Of a stretch of DNA of 35,996 bases, positions 28,403-35,465 are shown one piece after another (the first letter of the stretch is position 1; each line of letters starts with the position of its first letter). The translations under genes were made by a program, and so were the position numbers. The stretch comes from Atopobiaceae bacterium (GTDB taxonomy: Bacteria; Actinomycetota; Coriobacteriia; Coriobacteriales; Atopobiaceae): contig JAFWKQ010000068.1 in NCBI GenBank assembly GCA_017545665.1, positions 1 to 35,996 of the forward strand. The letters run 5' to 3'. A model generated the notes under the pieces. The model searched no databases. It was not told the origin of the DNA and was given only the letters and a program-made list of their open reading frames with translations.

Positions 28403-28861
28403 TTACAGTGCGACGGTACGCTCCTCGTCGATGAGCGCAACCTTGCGACGACGATTTGCGTAGCGCTCGGCCGTAAGCGGATCCGTCTCCATCCATGTCT
28501 TTGCAATCGCCATGGCCAGCACAGGCCCAATTATCTTTCCGCCAATGCATAGCACGTTGGCGTCGTTATGCTGACGGGCAAGCTCGGCGCACACCGGATC
28601 TTGGCACACGCAGGCAAATACGCCACGGAACTTGTTGGCAATCATCGCCGAACCGTATCCCACACCATCCACGAAGATGCCTCGGTCGCACTCCCCCGTC
28701 GCAACCGCCTTGCTCGCAGGATATATAAAGTCGGAGAGGTCGCAGCCCTCTTCGTCGTAGGTGCCAAAGTCCACAACCTCATGGCCTTCGGATTCCAGCC
28801 AAGCCTTGATGTCGTTCTTCAAGCGGGTGCCAGCGTGGTCGTTTGCCATTGCGATCTTCAT
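28403..28861 (-). CDS. RpiB/LacA-LacB-family sugar-phosphate isomerase
   Basis: A 152-residue isomerase-fold protein: KIAMANDHAGTRLKNDI, VVDFGTYDEEG, then GIFVDGVGYGSAMIANKFRG and HNDANVLCIGGKIIG. RpiB enzymes normally carry a catalytic Cys in CGTG; here the position reads DGVG (D65), as in LacA/LacB-type proteins or RpiB variants using another base. It may interconvert pentose or hexose phosphates. The ATG at 28861 has GAGGAGGA about 5 nt upstream; a longer frame to 28951 is unsupported. It stands alone in a region with several sugar-phosphate regulators. Confidence 0.85.
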   Translation of the reverse strand: MKIAMANDHAGTRLKNDIKAWLESEGHEVVDFGTYDEEGCDLSDFIYPASKAVATGECDRGIFVDGVGYGSAMIANKFRGVFACVCQDPVCAELARQHNDANVLCIGGKIIGPVLAMAIAKTWMETDPLTAERYANRRRKVALIDEERTVAL

Positions 28862-28980
28862 AGGGTCCTCCTCGTAAGTAATAAGGTCGTTACCTGCGAG
28901 TATGCGACAGAAGTATGATTGTGAGCGGCACAGACCTGCGAAGGGGCCCAATTCTTCCGCGAAGGAAGGCTAACAGACAG

Positions 28981-29007
28981 CGGGCCTTCGCCTCTGGCGA
29001 AAGCCCG
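28981..29007. terminator. 12-bp hairpin between the flavodoxin-family reductase and the isomerase genes
   Basis: Arms CGGGCCTTCGCC (28981-28992) and GGCGAAAGCCCG (28996-29007), one mismatch and a 3-nt loop, lie about 36 nt past the stop of the reductase gene on the minus strand. The strong GC stem supports a terminator, but the following U-run is weak (about TGTCTGTT). Confidence 0.6.
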
Positions 29008-29042
29008 ACTGAGTGTCTCTATACCCTATGCGCCTGCGACGC

Positions 29043-30017
29043 TTACTTCTGGACGGTAAACGTAGGGAACTTCATGTCACGATACTTCTGCATGAGCGGC
29101 TTTACCTCGTCCTGGCGCTGGAAGAAGTCAATGCGCGTCTGGATGATCTCGTTCAGGTGCTCGGCACGGGACTTGTCGATGTTGCGGTCGCGCACACGGC
29201 CGTTCTCGGGATCGATCTGGAGCATGGGCTTACCAGTTTGCGGATTGGTGCCCAAGGTGCCGCCGCAACCGCACACGGCACATTCGTAGGGGAACTCGAT
29301 GCCGTCCCAGTGGGCGTCGCCGGGATACACGAGGCTGGAGTGGCAGTTGGGGCACACGCCATCGTTGGGGTCGCCCAGCCAGGTGCGCTCCTCCACCGGT
29401 GTGTTGATGGCCTTGACGATGTTCTCGCCCATCTGGTGTGCTCGGTCGAGCTGGTCCTGATGCAGCAGAACGTTGCCCGGACGGCCCACACGCTGGCTCA
29501 TAAAGCGATCGACGACGGTAAGCGACATGGTGAACATGGTGGCCTGCAGGCTCTCGAGCGCCAACGACTGCCAGTCGTGCATGGATCCGCCCACGGCAAT
29601 GAGGCCGGCCACGGTGTTGGGATTCTCCTTCACGACGCCAATCTCCAGCAGGAAGGAAAGCTCGTAGGCCAAGAAGCGCTGGGCAAAGCGGGTGTACATG
29701 GAGCTGGGGGTAAGGTCGTAGGTGGGAACGGAGAAGATCACGCCGTTGCAGGTGTGCATCTCGGCGATAAGCGCGTCCACGTCGTCCTTGTTCTTGAGCA
29801 TGCAGCCACGATACTTCTTGGTGGGATCCATGGCAACCTCACCCATTTGCATGGTGCAACCCTCGCAACCGGTGCAGGGAAGGATGTTGTAGTCAAACAG
29901 GTTGATCATCTCAACCTCGGCACCCGCCGCCTGCGCAGCCGCCAGCGCCTCCTTGGCCAGAATCTCGCCGTTACCGTTCTTGCGGCCCGCACAGATTGCC
30001 ATTACCTTACACGACAT
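29043..30017 (-). CDS. Flavodoxin-family NAD(P)H-dependent FMN reductase with an internal zinc-ribbon-like insert
   Basis: A 324-residue protein. The flavodoxin start (MAICAGRKNGNGEILAKEAL) is followed by a cluster PCTGCEGC (C48, C51, C54), as in iron-sulfur flavoproteins and related reductases, and by FSVPTYDLTPSSMYTRF for flavin binding. A later insert has two CxxC pairs (VCPNCHSSL and ECAVCGCGG, about 223-255), a possible zinc ribbon not typical of simple flavodoxins. It probably reduces quinones, azo compounds or metal chelates using FMN. The ATG at 30017 has AGAGGAGC about 6 nt upstream; a longer frame to 30035 is unsupported. Confidence 0.82.
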   Translation of the reverse strand: MSCKVMAICAGRKNGNGEILAKEALAAAQAAGAEVEMINLFDYNILPCTGCEGCTMQMGEVAMDPTKKYRGCMLKNKDDVDALIAEMHTCNGVIFSVPTYDLTPSSMYTRFAQRFLAYELSFLLEIGVVKENPNTVAGLIAVGGSMHDWQSLALESLQATMFTMSLTVVDRFMSQRVGRPGNVLLHQDQLDRAHQMGENIVKAINTPVEERTWLGDPNDGVCPNCHSSLVYPGDAHWDGIEFPYECAVCGCGGTLGTNPQTGKPMLQIDPENGRVRDRNIDKSRAEHLNEIIQTRIDFFQRQDEVKPLMQKYRDMKFPTFTVQK

Positions 30018-30365
30018 GAATGCTCCTCTCCACATATCTTACGTGTCCTTTGTGCGACACTCTCCACCTAAAACTCTAAACAGAGGCAACGGGACGAGCA
30101 CTATTCGTGCGCCCGAAGCTCGTCGATTCTTTTATGGGACCTTTGGGTATTCTCACAACAGCCTAAAGCAGCCATGGGACGCCTTCGTCCACGCGGCACG
30201 CAATATTGGCAGAGCAATCGCTCGAATTAGCGCCTGTGTCCGGCCCGCATGCGGCGACTCACGAAGTGAGCGAGCGAAGCGGGCGCGGAGTCGCATGCGA
30301 GCCAGACGCTGGTGCTAATTCGAGTGGCGTCGAGTGGGGCAATCATACGTGGTCCATATGCACCA
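30018..30365. repeat. Intergenic region with 54-bp repeat copy 2 inside a 104-bp imperfect palindrome
   Basis: This 348-nt gap holds no gene. Its core 30246-30299 is the second copy of the 54-bp element at 5465-5518 (51 of 54 identical, opposite orientation), again flanked by CGCATGCG. Outside it, CTCGAATTAGCGCC (30221-30234) and GGTGCTAATTCGAG (30311-30324) pair at 13 of 14 positions, making 30221-30324 a large imperfect palindrome. It lies between the PucR-type gene's stop and the reductase's start on the minus strand, so it may also act as a terminator. Confidence 0.75.
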
Positions 30366-31964
30366 CTAGGCGCGCAGCTCCTCTCGATTTGCCACCACGC
30401 GCGGCACGAAGAGCCCCAGATACAGCAGAATCCTAAAGCTCATTTGCAGATGGAAGAGCTCTTCTCCGCTCGCAAGGTCGCATCCCAGTATCTGACGAAT
30501 GCGGTTTAGGCGGTAGAGCAGCGTGTTCTTGTGCAGCACGAGCATCTTTGCCGCCCGCGTGGTAGACCCCGCCACCTGCAAATAGCAAAAGAGGGTGTCC
30601 ATGAGCTCGCCACCATGGCACTTGTCGTAATCCCTCAGGGCAAGCAGCGAGGGGTGGCAGAGCGAGAGCAGGTTCGTCTTGCGGTCCGCCAGATCCAAAG
30701 CGTGCATATAGGCGTAGTCACAATACCGATACAGGCCATTGTCGTCTAAGGCGCTCTCCATGCGGCTGCCATAGCGAACGGCACGCCGAGCCTGGTCGTA
30801 GGCCGCCCGCGTCTGGGTGATGCGCTTGAACACGTTGGATACACCGCACGACAGGTCGTTGAGCGACCCCACCTCGCGCAGCAGACGCTCGGCAAACGGA
30901 CTAAGGTCCTCGTCCTCGTCGCGAGAGAGAAGCACGACCAGCTGACGATGGTAGCGCGTGTACAGGGCGTGATGCATCAGCGGCTTGAGCTGTCCCGCGA
31001 TGTGCTCGGCCTGAAGCTGCTCCAACCCCTCACCCGAAGCATGCAGGCACACGATTTGCAGGTATTGCTTGGGATGGAAGTTGAGCGCCTTGAGCCGGCG
31101 AAGCGTTACGGCCTCGCTGGGAGCCCGGTCGTTGAGCAGACTGGCAAGGAAGAAGGCTCCCAGCTCGCCGGAAGTGGGGCTCCACACCTCGGACTTCTGC
31201 ATCTCCTGACCGACGAAGTCAGCCAGGCGCTCGAGGCAGTGTGTGTCGATGGTCGTAAACGGTCGCGCATGCTCCACCATCATTACGTGAGCCATGCAAA
31301 CCCCGTTAACCATAACCGCCGCGGTCATAGTGTTGGCATCCAAAATGCGATTCTGTCGCACGAGCGGGCCTGCGGAACGTGCAATCTGCGCGTCGATGCC
31401 CTCGTCGTGGATGTAGGCAATAACCTCTTCCACGAGTGTCTCGTTGCGAATCTCCTCCACGATGGTACGCGCGAACTGCGAATCGCTGCCCTCAAGTTCG
31501 CCCAGGTGGTAGGCTACATAGCGATACGTGTTGTCCACCACGACTATGGGGTTGCCCAATGCCGACGCCGCCTCCTCGATCAGGTATTGAAGGCCCTTGT
31601 TGGAGAAGTGCGCAAGAAGCATGCGCTGCACGATCATCGTCTGCTCCTGGCTTTCCATAAAGCAGTTTTGCAGCATGTTGTATACGGCAAATGGATCCAC
31701 ATCCGCATAAAGCTCCACCACGTTTGCCTCGGGGGGCAGACTCGCGCGCTCGATGCCCGAACCATACAACATGAGGTTGCAGAACTCGGAGGGCTCCACC
31801 CCTCCCAGCATCGTAACGTCGCCGAAGTACAGCACGTCGGAGCGGAGCGTTCCCATTCCCGGCGTCATAAAGGCAACGGTGTACACATCCGCCTCGGGAT
31901 CTGCCGTCGCAACAGAGAGCACCGCATCCTCGGGAAGATACGCAAGCAATACGGACAACCGCAT
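30366..31964 (-). CDS. PucR/CdaR-type transcriptional regulator
   Basis: A 532-residue regulator. The C-terminal HTH_30 domain (about 470-515; AGSTTRAAKMLVLHKNTLLY, then RLNRIRQILGCDL) is the PucR-family DNA-binding domain, preceded by a GGDEF-like/CdaR linker region. The N-terminal half is an unrecognised sensor, possibly PucR_1-like. Members regulate purine, sugar-acid, polyamine or amino-acid catabolism. The ATG at 31964 has TAGGAGG 5-6 nt upstream. Direct neighbours on the same strand are the IIB-ROK gene upstream and the flavodoxin-family reductase downstream, which may be targets. The effector is unknown. Confidence 0.85.
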   Translation of the reverse strand: MRLSVLLAYLPEDAVLSVATADPEADVYTVAFMTPGMGTLRSDVLYFGDVTMLGGVEPSEFCNLMLYGSGIERASLPPEANVVELYADVDPFAVYNMLQNCFMESQEQTMIVQRMLLAHFSNKGLQYLIEEAASALGNPIVVVDNTYRYVAYHLGELEGSDSQFARTIVEEIRNETLVEEVIAYIHDEGIDAQIARSAGPLVRQNRILDANTMTAAVMVNGVCMAHVMMVEHARPFTTIDTHCLERLADFVGQEMQKSEVWSPTSGELGAFFLASLLNDRAPSEAVTLRRLKALNFHPKQYLQIVCLHASGEGLEQLQAEHIAGQLKPLMHHALYTRYHRQLVVLLSRDEDEDLSPFAERLLREVGSLNDLSCGVSNVFKRITQTRAAYDQARRAVRYGSRMESALDDNGLYRYCDYAYMHALDLADRKTNLLSLCHPSLLALRDYDKCHGGELMDTLFCYLQVAGSTTRAAKMLVLHKNTLLYRLNRIRQILGCDLASGEELFHLQMSFRILLYLGLFVPRVVANREELRA

Positions 31965-32101
31965 GAAAACCTCCTACGCCCAAACGTACGATTTCATTGC
32001 AAAGGATAACACTCTGATGAATTTGCCTGGCTTCTCGCCCCCGAGTGACGCCTATGCAAATGCGCCTGCGATCCTACGCTCCGTGCGAACAGCCTTCGGT
32101 C

Positions 32102-33550
32102 CTACGCCTCAAACGCAGCGCCCACTCCAAGGCTGCGATACGTGGGGTTATGTAGCTTTTGCGTCGCCATGGCAATGATGCCCAAATACACGCACTCCAC
32201 GTAGTCGCTCACCAGCCGAACTTGTGGGGCATTGCGCTCGCCCAGAATCCTCACCAGCTCCTGGTAAAACGCCTCGGCGTCGTCTATGGTATCCACCGCA
32301 AGGTACACGACGTCGGGCGCTACAATGGAGGCGCACGTTACCGTTACGTTGAGCGCGAGGCTATGCAATCCCTCTGCGCTCCACAGCAGGTCCTTGTAGT
32401 CTATGCCCGTAGCAAAGTTCGTCTCGAAGTACTTGGGCTCACCGGCCAAGTTGCCATGGCCCTTAAGGAGCTTGCCGTCGATTATGGTGCCCATGCCCCC
32501 GGCAACATGCCCAAACGCATGGCGATAGAACAGCAGGTTCTCGCACTCGTCCTGCGCCACATAGCAACCCACGGCCGCCGCATTGCAGTTGTTGTCCACA
32601 TACACCGGCAAACCGAATTTCTTGGTGAGTGCGTCTCCGAGGTCCATGTCCTCCTTCAGAATGCCAGGGAGCGACACAATGCCCTTGTAGGTGATGCCGG
32701 GCACCGCAATGCCCACGGCATCAAGAGTGCTGGCATCCACGTCGCGTGCGAACACCATGCGAATGAGGTCTTCTATGTCGTTGTAGTCAAGTCGCGGTTT
32801 GCGTACCGCACCCTCCAGTATTGCCTCTCCCCCATCGTAGAGCCTGTAACCCAGCCTGCTGCAGTCACGCAGCGAGAAGAGCGAAATGGCCAGCACGCGC
32901 TTGTCGTCGTGCAAGTCGCGCACAGCACGGAGGCTGCTTTTCGCCTTGGGCGGCTCGCTGATGTCCCTAAACGCGTGCAAGACTATGCGCACCGCTCCCG
33001 CCGCATCATAGGCACCAAAGATCTTGGCGGGAATCTCGAACACGAGCGCGGTGGGGTGAGCTTCTTTCATCCGCTCGCGCATATGGGCGGCCTGAGGCGC
33101 CAGCAGTATTGCCGCATAGGGCTCCTTGGTTGCAAGGGCATTGTCCACCGACAGAGCGCTGAACTCGTAGTCAAGCCCAAGCGTTTGCGCCACCTCGTTC
33201 ATCTTCTTCGCAAACAGCGACGTGGTGAGCGCGGACGTGCAGCTTAGGAGCACGTGGGTCGTCTGGCGAGACCCCTCCTCCGCAAGGGCATCGCGCATCT
33301 GGTTGAAGAGTTCCTTGGCGCGATCCATGTCGACGAGCTGGAAGTGCAGGAAAAACGTGGCCTCGCCATCGTCGCGCACGATGCGATACTCCACGATTTC
33401 CGGCTGGCCATCAAACACGTAGAGGTTTACGTGGGCGATGGCAGAGGGAGTGCTCACCTGCAAATGCTCTTCGTCGAGCTCGTCCACCTTGTGGCCAGCC
33501 ACCTCTTGCTCAAGCACCCATTGCCTAAACTCCACGCCAAGCTCAGTCAT
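32102..33550 (-). CDS. Fusion: PTS EIIB (lactose/cellobiose) domain + ROK-family domain
   Basis: A 482-residue fusion. Residues 1-95 are unrecognised. Residues 96-193 are a Lac/Cel-type PTS IIB domain with THVLLSCTSALTTSL (phosphorylatable C104), ILLAPQAAHM and EIPAKIFGAY. Residues 215-482 are a ROK domain (glucokinase/NagC/Mlc superfamily): VYVDNNCNAAAVGCY, FGHVAGGMGTIIDG, GNLAGEPKY. The catalytic Asp of the END motif is replaced (DNN, N321), and the following GE.GH reads GEPKY, so sugar phosphorylation is unlikely; CGCxGC zinc ligands are also absent. There is no DNA-binding domain. It looks like a sensor whose ROK part may bind sugar while IIB reads PTS phosphorylation. ATG 33550 has GAGG 7 nt upstream. 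Confidence 0.85.
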   Translation of the reverse strand: MTELGVEFRQWVLEQEVAGHKVDELDEEHLQVSTPSAIAHVNLYVFDGQPEIVEYRIVRDDGEATFFLHFQLVDMDRAKELFNQMRDALAEEGSRQTTHVLLSCTSALTTSLFAKKMNEVAQTLGLDYEFSALSVDNALATKEPYAAILLAPQAAHMRERMKEAHPTALVFEIPAKIFGAYDAAGAVRIVLHAFRDISEPPKAKSSLRAVRDLHDDKRVLAISLFSLRDCSRLGYRLYDGGEAILEGAVRKPRLDYNDIEDLIRMVFARDVDASTLDAVGIAVPGITYKGIVSLPGILKEDMDLGDALTKKFGLPVYVDNNCNAAAVGCYVAQDECENLLFYRHAFGHVAGGMGTIIDGKLLKGHGNLAGEPKYFETNFATGIDYKDLLWSAEGLHSLALNVTVTCASIVAPDVVYLAVDTIDDAEAFYQELVRILGERNAPQVRLVSDYVECVYLGIIAMATQKLHNPTYRSLGVGAAFEA

Positions 33551-33574
33551 ATACAAGCCTCTTCCGCTCTGCCG

Positions 33575-33603
33575 TCACGCTTGATTATTCACGCCTGATT
33601 ATA
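33575..33603 (-). promoter_or_regulatory. Candidate -10 and two direct repeats upstream of the IIB-ROK gene
   Basis: On the minus strand TATAAT (33598-33603) lies about 50 nt before the start codon and is followed by two direct repeats TCAGGCGTGA and TCAAGCGTGA (33589-33598 and 33575-33584) separated by 4 nt. The 14-bp spacing and position just downstream of the -10 suggest a regulator-binding site; the -35 is poor. Confidence 0.35.
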
Positions 33604-33608
33604 AATGA

Positions 33609-33637
33609 GGGACAGCCTCAAAATACGAGACTGTCCC
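33609..33637. repeat. GGGACAG...CTGTCCC inverted repeat between nitroreductase and IIB-ROK genes
   Basis: Arms 33609-33615 (GGGACAG) and 33631-33637 (CTGTCCC) flank a 15-nt loop; an inner TGAGG-GACAG-CCTCA palindrome overlaps the left arm. It lies about 30 nt past the nitroreductase stop (minus strand) and could terminate that gene. Confidence 0.55.
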
Positions 33638-33664
33638 AGAGTTTGTGTACCGCCCTTGATTTTT

Positions 33665-34204
33665 CTACCATTCCTGCACGGTCTGCGACAAGGGCTTGCG
33701 TTCGAAGTGCATCTGCGCCGGCTTTGCCGTCTCAGACGGATATCCCACGTCCAGGATGCATATGGGCACGACGCCCTCCGGCAGGTCGAACGCGTCCAGG
33801 ATGGCCTGCGTATCGTATCCGCGCACCCACAGCGTTCCCAGGCCGAGCTCGGTTGCCGCCAACTGCATGTGATCGCAGACTATGGATGCGTCCATCTCCG
33901 CCACGTTGTAGGTTTCGCAGGTCGTGCCGTGCATTACCGTCTCGCGCTTGTTATGCCAAGCCTCGTCCACCTGCGCGCAGACGAGCAGCACCAAGGGGGC
34001 GTTGAATGCCATGCGTGTGGCAGCGCGCACGCGCGCCAGGGCCTCGTCGCTACGAAGCACGAAGATTCGCTGCGGCTGCTTGTTCGCCCCCGTTGGCGCT
34101 ATGCGCGCCGCCTCCAAGATCTTGTCGATCTTCTCCTGCTCAACGGGACGCGAGTCGTAGTCGCGCACCGACCAGCGCGAGCGCGCGAGTTCCAAAAAGT
34201 CCAT
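33665..34204 (-). CDS. Nitroreductase-family FMN-dependent oxidoreductase
   Basis: A 179-residue protein. ARSRWSVRDYDSRPVEQEKI (R9 and S11-V-R-x-Y region), APTGANKQPQRIFV and ELGLGTLWVRGYDTQAI match the nitroreductase family, which uses FMN to reduce nitro compounds, quinones or enoates. The ATG at 34204 has AAGGAGGT 6 nt upstream; the longer frame to 34249 translates a palindromic repeat, an artefact. It follows the surface protein gene on the same strand, separated by paired palindromes. Physiological substrate unknown. Confidence 0.88.
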   Translation of the reverse strand: MDFLELARSRWSVRDYDSRPVEQEKIDKILEAARIAPTGANKQPQRIFVLRSDEALARVRAATRMAFNAPLVLLVCAQVDEAWHNKRETVMHGTTCETYNVAEMDASIVCDHMQLAATELGLGTLWVRGYDTQAILDAFDLPEGVVPICILDVGYPSETAKPAQMHFERKPLSQTVQEW

Positions 34205-34214
34205 GCTTACCTCC

Positions 34215-34301
34215 TTGTGTCCAAAGGGGACAGTCCCCTTTGGACACAAATATGCCTAATTAAATATAAAGCGGGACAAAGGGGACTGTCCCCTTTGTCC
34301 C
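34215..34301. repeat. Two GGGGAC(A/T)GTCCCC palindromes upstream of the nitroreductase
   Basis: Copy a, 34215-34249, is a perfect 17-bp-arm palindrome with a 1-nt centre (TTGTGTCCAAAGGGGAC-A-GTCCCCTTTGGACACAA, in halves). Copy b, 34273-34301, has 14-bp arms (GGGACAAAGGGGAC-T-GTCCCC...). They lie between the surface-protein stop and the nitroreductase start and probably end the former's transcript. Confidence 0.85.
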
Positions 34302-34317
34302 ACTTTCCCTTTGCACC

Positions 34318-35463
34318 CTAGTTGGCCTTGCTCCTACGACGCAAGACGTGGCTTGCCGCAAGGGCACTCATGCCCGCACCGCACAGTGCCACCCAAATGG
34401 AGCCAGGATCTGCGGTCTTCGCGAGCTTTCTCCTGCTGTAGACATCGTCGTCATCGTCGTCGCACTTGTAGTAGGCAGGATCTCCGTCGGCCCTAAGGTC
34501 TACGTCCTTACCGTCGCCGGTGTCCACATAGAATACATTCTCGCCAAAGAGCTTCCCTTGCTTTACCTCGCCGTTCTCCTCGTCGATGAGGTCTATGCCC
34601 GCCTTGGACCATATACGGTACGGTCCGTCGTCGTGCTTCTTCGCATCTGGTTCCTTGGCCTTAACGTCGGAGTGGTTAATGGTCATCTTGTCGGTTGAGC
34701 TTATGGTGCCCTTTATGTCTATTACCGACTCGCTTATGCGCATCGTGCCACCCGCATGAATGCGCGTATACTCGTTGTCGCCATCCTTTGCGATCTTTGA
34801 GGTATCGATGTCCACGTTGCCCTTGTCTGAGCCTACGAGCATCTCCTTGCCCTTGAGGTTTACGGTAACGTGGTCGATGTTGAGGTTGCCGTTCTGTGTG
34901 TGAATGCTCGAGTGCTCCTCGTCGTCCCCAACGTTAATGATGTCCTTCTTCTGGCAGTCGGTTCCCCGAATGCTTACGTCGGCGTTGTCGTAGCCACGAA
35001 TCTCCTCGAAGTCGTTCTCGCCCGTTACGTTGATGGTAAGGCTGGCGTTGTCTTTCGCCGTGGCCTCTTCGAACTCGTTGTGGCCATCTGCGCTAATGGT
35101 GAGGTTGGACTCGTCCGTCGCAACGATGTCTTCCACCTTGTTTTCGCCTGAGAAGTTCATCTCCACTGTGGCGGAGCCCGAGATCTCCGTGTTTTCTATG
35201 TCGTTGCCACCGTTGAAGTTTATGGTTAGGTCCTCGTCGGTCGCAAACTTGTTTGCCGTAACGTTTTGCATGTCGAGCGTCGAGTCGCCAAGCGTAGCCG
35301 TTCCGCCACCAACCTGGTTGGCTCCTTGTACGAGCTCGGTATCGTCAATGCTCACAGCCGCAAACGCAAACGAGGGAAAGCACATGCTTCCGGCCACGAG
35401 CACCGACATGGCGCATGCAGCCACCTTTTTGCTAAACGTGGTCCCCCTTATCCGTTTGGTCAT
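34318..35463 (-). CDS. Secreted, cell-wall-sorted repeat protein (LAKTA sorting signal)
   Basis: A 381-residue exported protein. A signal peptide (about 1-36, basic start then AMSVLVAGSMCFPSFAFA) is followed by about ten degenerate repeats of roughly 20 residues rich in Asn/Asp/Ser/Thr (for example LTINFNGGNDIENTEISGSA, NLTISADGHNEFEEAT), which look like beta-solenoid rungs. The C-terminus has an acidic DDDDDD run, then LAKTA (347-351) plus PGSIWVALCGAGMSALAAS and RRRSKAN: an LPxTG-type sorting signal with A for P and A for G. The ATG at 35463 has AAGGAG 5-6 nt upstream. Role unknown; adhesin or scaffold is a guess. Confidence 0.8.
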   Translation of the reverse strand: MTKRIRGTTFSKKVAACAMSVLVAGSMCFPSFAFAAVSIDDTELVQGANQVGGGTATLGDSTLDMQNVTANKFATDEDLTINFNGGNDIENTEISGSATVEMNFSGENKVEDIVATDESNLTISADGHNEFEEATAKDNASLTINVTGENDFEEIRGYDNADVSIRGTDCQKKDIINVGDDEEHSSIHTQNGNLNIDHVTVNLKGKEMLVGSDKGNVDIDTSKIAKDGDNEYTRIHAGGTMRISESVIDIKGTISSTDKMTINHSDVKAKEPDAKKHDDGPYRIWSKAGIDLIDEENGEVKQGKLFGENVFYVDTGDGKDVDLRADGDPAYYKCDDDDDDVYSRRKLAKTADPGSIWVALCGAGMSALAASHVLRRRSKAN

Positions 35464-35465
35464 GA

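Noticed and set aside
33665..34249. Longer nitroreductase starting at 34249 (MCPKGTVPFG...)
   Set aside because: The extra residues are the translation of a palindromic repeat; the ATG at 34204 has a perfect AAGGAGGT.
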